Below, in pieces: positions 57,380 through 64,000 of a stretch of 64,000 nucleotides of DNA; positions within the stretch are counted from its first letter, which is position 1, and each line of letters begins with the position of its first letter. Source of the DNA: Martinezella rhizogenes (GTDB lineage: Bacteria; Pseudomonadota; Alphaproteobacteria; Rhizobiales; Rhizobiaceae); NCBI GenBank assembly GCA_013322215.1, contig JAAMEZ010000050.1, positions 124,001 through 188,000 of the forward strand, read 5' to 3'. Under the pieces are notes generated by a model. It was not told the DNA's origin, made no database searches, and was given only the letters and a program-made list of their open reading frames with translations. Position numbers and translations under genes: made by a program.

Positions 57380-58336
57380 ATGCACAATCCCCCGGCAAGA
57401 GACTTGGAGTCCGTCGCCCGGCAGGGTAGCCGCTTCAAGCGTATGGCTGTTAGGATACCGACCTACCTGACCGATCTCAAAGAGAATCCGGCCTGGTTGC
57501 CTATGTTCCTGTTGGCTCGAACCCTGCCGTTTCGACGGATGCATTGGTTTGCGACCAAGCAGGCCGTCAGGCTTCCAGTTTCCGGCCCCTCGATGTTTGC
57601 AGGCGTCGAGCGCAGCGCCGTCGTCAATGCCTTGCGGACGGATGGAATCTATCCCAACCTGATGCTTCCGGATCACATTCATCAGGAAATTGCCGAATTC
57701 GCGGGGGCGACCGGCTGCTACGGCAATTTCAACCGGCAGCTCGAATTCGTCGCAAGCGAGCATCAGCAGGCGGAGGCTCGTTTCGGCCGTCCGATTCTGA
57801 GCGGGCACTTTTTCGAGCGCTCGCTCGATTGCGAGGCCGTTATGGCGGTCCAGCGCGATCCGCTACTGATCGACGTCGCCCGCCAATATCTCGGTGGACA
57901 GGCCAAGGTCATCACCACGCGTATCTGGTGGAGCTTTCCGACCCAGGCTTCCGAAGCTGACAGAAGCCTCGCCTCGCTCGATAAATATCACTTCGATCTC
58001 GACGACTGGCGCATGTTGAAGTTCTTCTTCAATCTTGTGGATGTGGATGAGGGTACGGGACCGCACGTCTTCATCAAGGGAAGCCACAAGCGGCGCCGGG
58101 TCCGGCACCAGCTGACCATGCTTGTCGGGCATCCGGCAAACGAGGTGCTCGATTATTACGGGCAGGCGAATGCGCTGACGCTGACCGGCAAGGCCGGCTC
58201 CGGCTTCGTCGAAGACCCGTTCGGCTTCCATATGGGCACGGTGCCGACGCAGAAGCCGCGGCTGATGATGGAGGTGGGTTTCGGAGTCTCGAAGCCGTCG
58301 CGCCGCCGCTTCCACGGCGAACCCGTGCTGCGCTAG
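57380..58336 (+). CDS. Phytanoyl-CoA dioxygenase (PhyH)-like protein
   Basis: A 318-residue protein resembling Fe(II)/2-oxoglutarate dioxygenases of the PhyH family. A likely metal pair is in KYHFDLDDWRMLKFFFNLVD (H-x-D), followed by DVDEGTGPHVFIKGSHK, the family's GPxxxxxGSH phrase. The distal part GFHMGTVPTQKPRLMMEVGF supplies a candidate third histidine and an arginine for 2-oxoglutarate. Substrate unknown. The ATG at 57380 has AAGGA just upstream; the upstream frame of 40 codons is not family sequence. Confidence 0.8.
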   Translation: MHNPPARDLESVARQGSRFKRMAVRIPTYLTDLKENPAWLPMFLLARTLPFRRMHWFATKQAVRLPVSGPSMFAGVERSAVVNALRTDGIYPNLMLPDHIHQEIAEFAGATGCYGNFNRQLEFVASEHQQAEARFGRPILSGHFFERSLDCEAVMAVQRDPLLIDVARQYLGGQAKVITTRIWWSFPTQASEADRSLASLDKYHFDLDDWRMLKFFFNLVDVDEGTGPHVFIKGSHKRRRVRHQLTMLVGHPANEVLDYYGQANALTLTGKAGSGFVEDPFGFHMGTVPTQKPRLMMEVGFGVSKPSRRRFHGEPVLR

Positions 58337-58452
58337 AACAGGTCGCGCAAAAGCGCGCAGCGATTTGCGACAATGACATGCGCAAAATAAAGGGCGCATT
58401 CAGCTGGTATCACGGAGCGCCAATTGCAAATGGCGCTCCCGTCTGATCGACG

Positions 58453-58938
58453 TCAGGCCGAGCGCGTAAAACGCTTGGCAATCAGATGGTCAAGCGCGAT
58501 GCGGCCGGGTCCTCCTGCTATGACCACCAGAAAGCAGGTTGCCCATGTGCCATGCGTCGGCCAGGCATCGGGATAGACGAAGATCTCGATGACAACCGTC
58601 ATGCCGAGGAGCGCTAGCGCCGAGAGCCGGCTTGCGAAACCGATCACCAGCAGAAATGGGAAGAAGTGTTCGCTGAAGGCGGCAATATGGGCGGCGATCC
58701 AGGGATCGATCAGCGGCAGCTTGTATTCCGTCTGAAAGAGATAGACGGCATTGTCGGTCACATGCCAGCCGTCCACCTTTGTCTGGCCGGACTGCCAGAA
58801 GACGGCGGCGATCGATAGCCGCGCAATGAGCGCGATCACATCATGTGGAATGCGGTCAAAAAGCTTCAGCGCGCCGTAGAGCCTTTGGGGCATGGTTTCG
58901 CGTTCGGCCGGGGCGGCCGTCATCACCTGGTTCTGCAT
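58453..58938 (-). CDS. DoxX-family membrane protein of the bufferin operon
   Basis: A 161-residue membrane protein with four helices of the DoxX type. Family marks are LIARLSIAAVFWQSGQTKVD, LFQTEYKLPLIDPWIAAHIA, FSEHFFPFLLVIGFASRLSA and VYPDAWPTHGTWA. DoxX genes commonly close bufferin (DUF2282-DUF692-DUF2063) operons, and this one follows bufC on the same strand after about 120 bases that contain a palindrome. Its biochemical role in copper handling is not established. Confidence 0.88.
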   Translation of the reverse strand: MQNQVMTAAPAERETMPQRLYGALKLFDRIPHDVIALIARLSIAAVFWQSGQTKVDGWHVTDNAVYLFQTEYKLPLIDPWIAAHIAAFSEHFFPFLLVIGFASRLSALALLGMTVVIEIFVYPDAWPTHGTWATCFLVVIAGGPGRIALDHLIAKRFTRSA

Positions 58939-58951
58939 GTCGGTTCTCCCT

Positions 58952-59001
58952 GGAGCATGATGCCGAAAAGTGTGAGCGGCTTTCGGACGACATCATGCTC
59001 C
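58952..59001. repeat. Intergenic palindrome between bufC and doxX
   Basis: GGAGCATGATG (58952-58962) and CATCATGCTCC (58991-59001) form perfect outer arms. The inner CCGAAAA and TTTCGG extend the dyad around GTGTGAGCGG. It is of the same dispersed type as the repeat between modB and modA, and it could form a hairpin separating expression of doxX from the bufferin genes. Confidence 0.6.
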
Positions 59002-59059
59002 ACTTCTTTGATTTTGGAGTGGATTCAGATTTATACCTAAAATCATCCGGCTCCAGCGT

Positions 59060-59815
59060 TCAGCGAATGGCCATGAAAGCGCCTGCCGTGAACGCGCCGG
59101 CGAGGTTGGCGGAAAGATCGAAATTGGCGGCGTCGGCAAGTGCCGCCTCGTAGGCCCGGCCAAGTGCTGCGCCGGCAAACAGCTGCTCCAGAAAGGTTGC
59201 GCCCCCCGGCGGCAGGCGATGCACCTCGACGATCATCTGCGGGCGGATGACGAGAGCATCCTCGGCTGTCCAATCGGCAATATCGGCAAGCTCGATTTCG
59301 CCGGTGTTCATCGCCCAGATGGTGACGGCCGGATGGGCGGAACGCATAATCGAAGCGGAAGGATGCGGCACGAAAGTCAGCTCCGCCAGGCCGGCAGGCT
59401 CGATGGTTGCCAGGAGAGCCGCATCGAGCGGCAGAGCATCCGCCGCGTGATAGGCTCGCCCCCTGAGCGCCTCCAACCGCATGACATCGGCCAGATAGGG
59501 GATTTCCCGCGCCGGTTCGAAACTCTCGACGAAATCGGGGAAATCATCGCCATAGGCAAGCAGCAGCGGCGATCGCGGCGGATGCAGCCGGATGAATTCA
59601 TGGGCCATGGCGGCGAAGAATTCCTCGCCGACGATCCTTTCCGCAGCCGGAAAGCGCGAGATAAGCGCGCCGATCAGGCCGATAGCGACATTGTTACGGT
59701 AGACGCCGAAGCGCCGTGCCGGCTGTGGGCCGTTCCAGGCCGTCAGTCCCTTCGGCACGGCGCGGTCGGGATCGACGAGCGCAGCGGCAAATTCGTTTTG
59801 CGTGGCGAGAGACAT
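59060..59815 (-). CDS. bufC: Bufferin-maturation partner BufC (DUF2063)
   Basis: A 251-residue protein with the DUF2063 domain at its N-terminus (FAAALVDPDRAVP, then RRFGVYRNNVAIGLIGALIS and FPAAERIVGEEFFAAMAHEF). DUF2063 proteins partner the DUF692 iron oxidase, presenting or recognising the precursor peptide. The gene starts ten bases after bufB, showing coupling. No transmembrane segment or metal motif is apparent, as expected for the partner subunit. Confidence 0.9.
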   Translation of the reverse strand: MSLATQNEFAAALVDPDRAVPKGLTAWNGPQPARRFGVYRNNVAIGLIGALISRFPAAERIVGEEFFAAMAHEFIRLHPPRSPLLLAYGDDFPDFVESFEPAREIPYLADVMRLEALRGRAYHAADALPLDAALLATIEPAGLAELTFVPHPSASIMRSAHPAVTIWAMNTGEIELADIADWTAEDALVIRPQMIVEVHRLPPGGATFLEQLFAGAALGRAYEAALADAANFDLSANLAGAFTAGAFMAIR

Positions 59816-59825
59816 CGATCTCTCC

Positions 59826-60680
59826 TCAGGCTGCCCGACGTTCGGCGGCGCGTTTCAAAATAGCGTCGGCGGCTTCGGCTTCTGCCCGCAAAACCGGCCA
59901 TTCCGGCACGTCGTTATCCCATTCGACCAGGCTGGCGATCGGCCCGGTGCGGCCGATCAGCTCTTCATAAAGCGCCCAGACGAGGTCCTTCACCGGCGTA
60001 TCGTGGCTGTCGATCAAAAGTGGCGCACCGGCATCGTCGACGGTCTCCGAATGGCCGCTTAAATGGATTTCGCTCACCCATTGCACCGGGAAGCGCTTGA
60101 GATAGGCCCGTGGGTCCATGTGGTGATTGGTGGCGGCGACGAAGACATTGTTGACGTCGAGCAGCAGGCCGCAGCCCGTGTGCCGGGCGACTTCAGCGAG
60201 AAAATCCGTTTCTTCGATCGTGCTTTCCTCGAAGAGCAGGTAGGTAGCCGGATTCTCGAGAAGCATCTGGCGGCCGAGCAATGTCTGTACCTCATCGATG
60301 TGAGCGCAGACCTGCTTGAGCGTCGCCTCGGTATAGGGCAGGGGCAAAAGATCGTTGAGAAAGGTCGTGTCGTGGGTCGACCAGGCGAGATGTTCCGAAA
60401 AACTTTCTGGCTCGTAGCGATCGCAGACGATCTTCAGGCGAGCGAGATGCGCCTTGTCCAGCGACTGCATCGAGCCGATGGAAAGGCCGACGCCATGGAT
60501 GGATACGGCATAATCCTCGCGCAGCTTGCCGAGCTGTGCATGCGGCGGGCCGCCGGCGCCCATATAGTTCTCGGCATGGACTTCGAAGAAGCCGATCGGC
60601 TGCGCGCCGCCATTGATCGCGGCAAAATGTTCCGGCTTGAAGCCGACGCCAGCGCGGCGGGGAAGTTCTGACGGTTTCAT
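59826..60680 (-). CDS. bufB: Bufferin-modifying MNIO-family enzyme BufB (DUF692)
   Basis: A 284-residue DUF692/MNIO enzyme, a TIM-barrel multinuclear iron oxidase. Related BufB converts core cysteines of bufferins to thiooxazole rings. Visible ligand-bearing elements are [58 protein letters not shown] and [10 protein letters not shown]. The start is [19 protein letters not shown] with GGAGG upstream; the frame is open for another 90 codons but that part has no family similarity. It is encoded between the bufferin genes and bufC. Confidence 0.93.
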   Translation of the reverse strand: MKPSELPRRAGVGFKPEHFAAINGGAQPIGFFEVHAENYMGAGGPPHAQLGKLREDYAVSIHGVGLSIGSMQSLDKAHLARLKIVCDRYEPESFSEHLAWSTHDTTFLNDLLPLPYTEATLKQVCAHIDEVQTLLGRQMLLENPATYLLFEESTIEETDFLAEVARHTGCGLLLDVNNVFVAATNHHMDPRAYLKRFPVQWVSEIHLSGHSETVDDAGAPLLIDSHDTPVKDLVWALYEELIGRTGPIASLVEWDNDVPEWPVLRAEAEAADAILKRAAERRAA

Positions 60681-60802
60681 TGCGGGCCTCCGGGTGAGAG
60701 TAATTCCAGCAAAGTTGCGAAGCGGTTTTGCGTTCGAAAGACGGGCGGCGCCTGAAAAAGGCTGCGCCGCCCACGCGTTTGCGCTGCCTCGTCTGATCGG
60801 GG

Positions 60803-61087
60803 TCAGACCGGGGCCGGACCCTGCATCAGGGTGCCGTGGCCGTTCGGTGTCTTGATCGTTTCGCACGTTCCGCCTGGGACGAGCTTCCACGAGTTCCGCT
60901 GGTAGTCGACTTTCGACGTGCCGGCGCAGGTCGTGCCGGGGCCGGCGGCGCAATCATTCTGACCCTTGAGGGCGACGCCGTAGCATTTTTCCTTGGCATC
61001 GGCGGCTGAGGCGGTCGTTGCACCGGCAACCAGCGTCACAGCGGTTGCGACCGATGCGGCCAGGGCGAGTGCGGACATCTTGTTCAT
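60803..61087 (-). CDS. Bufferin precursor (DUF2282), second copy
   Basis: A 94-residue exported peptide of the DUF2282 family. The signal is [20 protein letters not shown] with cleavage after ASA. The mature part [20 protein letters not shown] followed by [14 protein letters not shown] has four cysteines (KEKC, QNDC, TTC, GTC), of which the central two are the expected sites of modification. Bufferins bind copper in the periplasm and protect from excess. The internal ATG (residue 11 of the open frame) starts the signal. It is the paralog of the upstream bufferin and lies 122 bases before bufB. Confidence 0.88.
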   Translation of the reverse strand: MNKMSALALAASVATAVTLVAGATTASAADAKEKCYGVALKGQNDCAAGPGTTCAGTSKVDYQRNSWKLVPGGTCETIKTPNGHGTLMQGPAPV

Positions 61088-61133
61088 GACAAACTCCTTG
61101 CGAGCGATGATTGACAATCGATCCGGTTCCGGA

Positions 61134-61400
61134 TCAGGCCGGGGTCAGCGAGCCGTGGCCCTTCGGGGTCTTCATGGAGGTGCAGCTGCCCGTCGGAACG
61201 AGCTTGAAGGACATCTTGTCGTAGTTCATGGTCGACTTGCCGGCGCAATCGTGCTTACCGGCGGCGCAATCGTTCTGACCCTTGAGGGCGACACCATAGC
61301 ATTTTTCCTTGGTATCGGCGGCCGATGCCGGGACGGCGACGGATGCAAGTGCCGATGCGATCGAGCCTGCGATGGCCAGGGTGAGGATGCTGTTCTTCAT
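61134..61400 (-). CDS. Bufferin precursor (DUF2282), first copy
   Basis: An 88-residue exported peptide of the DUF2282 family, first gene of the operon. Signal [20 protein letters not shown], then mature [20 protein letters not shown] followed by [15 protein letters not shown]. Four cysteines match the other copy (KEKC, QNDC, KHDC, GSC). It differs from the second copy mainly between the second and third cysteines (AAGK versus AAGPGTT). The promoter-like motif lies about 50 bases upstream of the start. Confidence 0.88.
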   Translation of the reverse strand: MKNSILTLAIAGSIASALASVAVPASAADTKEKCYGVALKGQNDCAAGKHDCAGKSTMNYDKMSFKLVPTGSCTSMKTPKGHGSLTPA

Positions 61401-61450
61401 GGATCTGTCTCCTAGATGAATGCGAGCCGTCATTGGCTTGCATCGAGGTC

Positions 61451-61476
61451 TACGGAGCGTCTCGACCGGATGTTAC
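61451..61476 (-). promoter_or_regulatory. ECF-type promoter of the bufferin operon
   Basis: On the minus strand GTAACA (61471-61476) is followed after exactly 16 bases by CGTA (61451-61454). The same motif with the same spacing lies in front of the sigma gene. AAC in the -35 and CGT in the -10 are typical of ECF sigma factors. Confidence 0.7.
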
Positions 61477-61628
61477 AGCCGCATCGGAAATTTTTTCGAG
61501 ACGACGTCATTTATATTGTGCCGGCTATCTGCCTTGGCGGCAATAGCATGGCGACGAGGCCTACCGGACGCATCGGCGGATAGCCTGTCACGGAAATGAA
61601 GGGACTTGAAAAATAAGTGCCATTGCCG

Positions 61629-61654
61629 GTAACGAAGGCCTGCGGTCCCGCGTA
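61629..61654 (+). promoter_or_regulatory. ECF-type promoter in front of the sigma gene
   Basis: GTAACG (61629-61634) is followed after exactly 16 bases by CGTA (61651-61654), matching the promoter of the divergent bufferin operon. The -10 is only 14 bases from the annotated ATG, so the message would have a very short leader. It suggests positive autoregulation. Confidence 0.65.
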
Positions 61655-61667
61655 GAGGAGATGTCGG

Positions 61668-62234
61668 ATGAATCATTCGGCGCGCGAAGAGGAATGGGCA
61701 GTCTGGATGCGCGCCGCCATTGGCGGCGATGCGCAGGCCTACCACCGTTTCCTGTCCGCAGTGACGCCGCATCTGCGCGCTATGGCGAAAAGGCGCTGCG
61801 ATCAGCTGGGTGCGCCGGTGAGCGAGGCCGAGGATGTGGTTCAGGAAGTGCTGCTGGCGGTCCATCTGAAGCGCGGCACGTGGGATTCATCCCGCCCGAT
61901 CGGACCCTGGCTTTCGACGATCGTGCGCAACAAGCTGATCGACAGCCTGAGGCGGCGTGGGCGACATATGAGCGTGCCGATCGACGATGTGATCGATTTT
62001 CTGGAGGCGGAAGAGCATGCCGACTCCTTGGATCGGTTCGATGTCGATCGTATGTTGGAGCAGTTGAGAGATCCGCAGAAGACGATCGTACGCTCGATTT
62101 CCGTCGAGGGAAGCAGCGTCCGGGAAACGGCGGACCGGCTGAAGATGACGGAAGGGGCGGTGCGCGTGGCACTGCACCGCGCGTTGAAGGCGCTTGCGGC
62201 CCTCTATCGGAGTGAGACCAGTGAAAACCGATGA
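61668..62234 (+). CDS. ECF sigma factor (SigF type) of the bufferin locus
   Basis: A 188-residue ECF sigma factor. Region 2 shows RFLSAVTPHLRAMAKRRC, then EAEDVVQEVLLAVHLKRGTW and PWLSTIVRNKLIDSLRRRG. Region 4 is LRDPQKTIVRSISVEGSSVR followed by ETADRLKMTEGAVRVALHRA, the helix-turn-helix. In Caulobacter the SigF/NrsF pair controls bufferin genes under copper stress, and the divergent layout here matches. The end overlaps the anti-sigma gene by 14 bases. The ATG at 61707 is an alternative start. Confidence 0.9.
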   Translation: MNHSAREEEWAVWMRAAIGGDAQAYHRFLSAVTPHLRAMAKRRCDQLGAPVSEAEDVVQEVLLAVHLKRGTWDSSRPIGPWLSTIVRNKLIDSLRRRGRHMSVPIDDVIDFLEAEEHADSLDRFDVDRMLEQLRDPQKTIVRSISVEGSSVRETADRLKMTEGAVRVALHRALKALAALYRSETSENR

Positions 62235-62856
62235 CCTCATCAATCTTCTGGCGCAGGATGCGCCGGTCCGCATGCGGATCGGCAAGGCCCTGACCATGGC
62301 GGTTATCGCGGGCATCCTGATCAGCGGCGGTATCTTCTTCGCCATGATCGGGTTTCGAGCCGATATCGATACAGCGATGGAGACCGTCCGCTTCCTGTTC
62401 AAGTTCGTCGTGACCATCGCGCTCGCCACAACGGCCTGCGCCGTCGTCTTCCGCATCGGGCGGCCGGGCGCATCGCTGCGCCTGTGGGGTTGGACGCTGC
62501 TCTTGGCGCCCATCTTGCTGGTCACCGCCGTTGCCGCCGAAATGGCTGTCATGCCGGCTGACAGCTGGAGCGCGCGGATGATCGGTCACAATGCCCGCTT
62601 CTGCCTGACACTGATCCCGCTGCTGTCGATCGGGCCGCTTGCCTGCTTCCTTTTCGCCCTGCGTCATGGAGCGCCGGAAAAGCCGGGCGCAGCCGGCGCC
62701 GTCGCCGGCCTTGCCGCCAGTGGCGTCGCCGCGACCTTCTATGCTTCCAATTGCACAGACGACAGCCCCCTTTTCGTCCTGCTCTGGTACCCGATCGCGA
62801 TCGCCATGGTGACGGCTGTCGGATATGTCCTCGGCAAGCGCCTCTTGCGTTGGTGA
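62221..62856 (+). CDS. NrsF-type membrane anti-sigma factor (DUF1109)
   Basis: A 211-residue inner-membrane protein of the DUF1109/NrsF family with six hydrophobic helices. Family marks are the N-terminal TDDLINLLAQDAPVRMRIG, NARFCLTLIPLLSIGPLACF, RHGAPEKPGAAGAVAGLAAS and NCTDDSPLFVLLWYPIAIAM, ending GKRLLRW. The pair of cysteines (FCL and NCT) is at the positions proposed to sense metal. The GTG start at 62221 has GGAGTGAG upstream and overlaps the sigma gene. Expected to sequester the sigma factor at the membrane until copper is sensed. Confidence 0.9.
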   Translation: MKTDDLINLLAQDAPVRMRIGKALTMAVIAGILISGGIFFAMIGFRADIDTAMETVRFLFKFVVTIALATTACAVVFRIGRPGASLRLWGWTLLLAPILLVTAVAAEMAVMPADSWSARMIGHNARFCLTLIPLLSIGPLACFLFALRHGAPEKPGAAGAVAGLAASGVAATFYASNCTDDSPLFVLLWYPIAIAMVTAVGYVLGKRLLRW

Positions 62857-63016
62857 AATAATCGATCTTGAACGTCCACCATGGGCATCGTCTGTCGCAT
62901 CGACGGTGCTCCGCCAAAAAAATGCATTTGCCTGCGTTAAACTATTTGCATCTGCGACGAATTCTATTATAGAGGCCCAGCCTTCACCGCGAAGGGGCTT
63001 ATCGCCTGGCGGTCGT

Positions 63017-63090
63017 TGGGGAATAGTTCAATGGTAGAACGACGGACTCTGACTCCGTTAATCTTGGTTCGAGTCCAGGTTCCCCAGCCA
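63017..63090 (+). tRNA. tRNA-Gln (CTG)
   Basis: A complete 74-base cloverleaf: acceptor TGGGGAA pairs with TTCCCCA, followed by discriminator G and encoded CCA. The anticodon stem ACGGA / TCCGT encloses the loop with anticodon CTG. The T-arm contains GGTTCGAGTCC. Confidence 0.97.
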
Positions 63091-63811
63091 ATTTTCTGTA
63101 AATCGTGTCAATTTGTTGATTTGCCAGTCGTCTCAGAGATTGATTGGCGTCAATGGTGACCTGATGCCTGTAATAAGAATGGGTTCCTGCCCTAAACATT
63201 AGGGTTAGCGGTCATATCAAACCACGATGGAAAGCGAGTAGCCGAGCTAGATGGTCGTTGCGTGATACACGACCTGCTAATGGCCCATTTGTTCGGTGGC
63301 CCAGCATCAATCACGTGCGATGTGGAGGGTTTCATCGGAAAAGTGCGGCAGTGTCGCGCTCGATCTCCAGGCTGAGGCTGAAGCAGCCGGCACCCCGTAC
63401 GCGACGCGCTTTGCTTGTTCTATGAAGACATTGCAGAACTTCACGACAAACATCGCGCCCTCGCTCGGTGGCGGTGCAAGAGGCGATCTGAACCTGGTGT
63501 TCGAAGAGCTTGGACACCTGAGGGATATCGTCCAACTCGATCAACGGTCACAGAATCCAGGCTGAAAGAGATGGGGCGGCTTCGGATAAGATATTGGCGC
63601 GGGCGAAACGCTATGCCACTGCTATGAGCATCGATGGGATGACTATTCCAAGCTGAAAGATGGAGCGACGTTTTAAACGCTCTGCCTAGCTGGGCGAAAT
63701 TCCAGCCAGCTTATTCTGTATCCCCTCCCGGCTGTGAGGCGAATTATTTAGTCGACTCGTGCGTGAATTTGAGGGCATACTCTTACCAACGCTCGGGCAG
63801 AGACGGATGCG
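63091..63811. other. Interval downstream of tRNA-Gln without a recognisable gene
   Basis: Several short open frames overlap between 63296 and 63627 on both strands, but none has a ribosome-binding site together with a family resemblance. I see no transposase, integrase or repeat of tRNA sequence here. It may be a decayed region. Confidence 0.45.
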
Positions 63812-63919
63812 ATGGATGAGGATCTTTTATATATCGAACAGGAATGGAAAAGCGCCCTGGCAGTTGTTGCTGTGGTGCTTACGTGCATAATCCTGATTGT
63901 CGCTATATTTTGGCTCTGA
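63812..63919 (+). CDS. Possible 35-residue single-pass membrane protein
   Basis: An ATG frame reads MDEDLLYIEQEWKSALAVVA then VVLTCIILIVAIFWL and stops. A short acidic head with a strongly hydrophobic helix is typical of small membrane proteins. AGAGACGGA lies upstream as a weak site. Conservation is unknown. Confidence 0.4.
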   Translation: MDEDLLYIEQEWKSALAVVAVVLTCIILIVAIFWL

Positions 63920-64000
63920 TCTCCAAAATGTGCAGTCTGCCAAATTGCTGTAGGTGAGGTGCAACTTTGAGTAATTTCTATAGTTGCCAGGAGCAATCCT

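Overview
The window looks like a chromosome segment of an alphaproteobacterium of the Rhizobium/Agrobacterium group. The evidence is the gene order rplU-rpmA-GNAT-GNAT-obgE-proB-proA-nadD ... rsfS-rlmH, the high G+C coding sequence, an alpha-r14-type small RNA with three CCTCCTCCC loops, and short dispersed palindromes of rhizobial type. Species cannot be fixed from the sequence alone.

Layout. (1) 1-12.3 kb is core: ribosome and proline biosynthesis genes on the minus strand. A molybdate block (modE-like regulator, modABC) and the sRNA lie between nadD and rsfS. A tRNA-Ser(CGA) closes the segment. (2) 12.4-20.0 kb is metabolic and transport: an unknown protein beside the tRNA, a cupin, a haloalkane-dehalogenase-like hydrolase divergent from an HxlR regulator with twin operators, an FbpABC-type ABC importer and a flavin-reductase-like protein. 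(3) About 20.0-55.9 kb is an accessory island, marked by A+T-richer stretches and by broken genes (abiEi, relaxase-like, IS3 orfA, vapC, DUF930, MFS). It carries an H-NS-like silencer, a two-partner secretion locus (IalB-like protein, TpsB, lipoprotein, and a 4320-residue CdiA/FHA-like TpsA) followed by an immunity candidate and an orphan toxin/immunity module. After that comes a three-gene locus of an M48-type metallopeptidase, a pseudokinase/DUF4011/SF1-helicase/WGR protein, and a convergent DUF4132-like protein. Degenerate copies of one relic bracket about 11 kb that contain it. (4) 55.9-64 kb returns to core-like DNA: DUF1003, PhyH-like dioxygenase, a complete copper-bufferin operon (two bufferins, bufB, bufC, doxX) divergent from an ECF sigma/NrsF-type anti-sigma pair, and tRNA-Gln(CTG).

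How the parts work together. The bufferin operon and the sigma gene each carry the same promoter-like motif, GTAAC(A/G)-N16-CGTA, so the sigma factor probably drives both. The TPS locus is built like a contact-dependent inhibition system. The helicase/peptidase/DUF4132-like locus is the strongest candidate for an undescribed system: its domain mix resembles anti-phage or stress islands (the kinase-like plus SF1 helicase combination recalls Mokosh), but I do not recognise the combination. All assignments come from reading motifs; no database search was possible.
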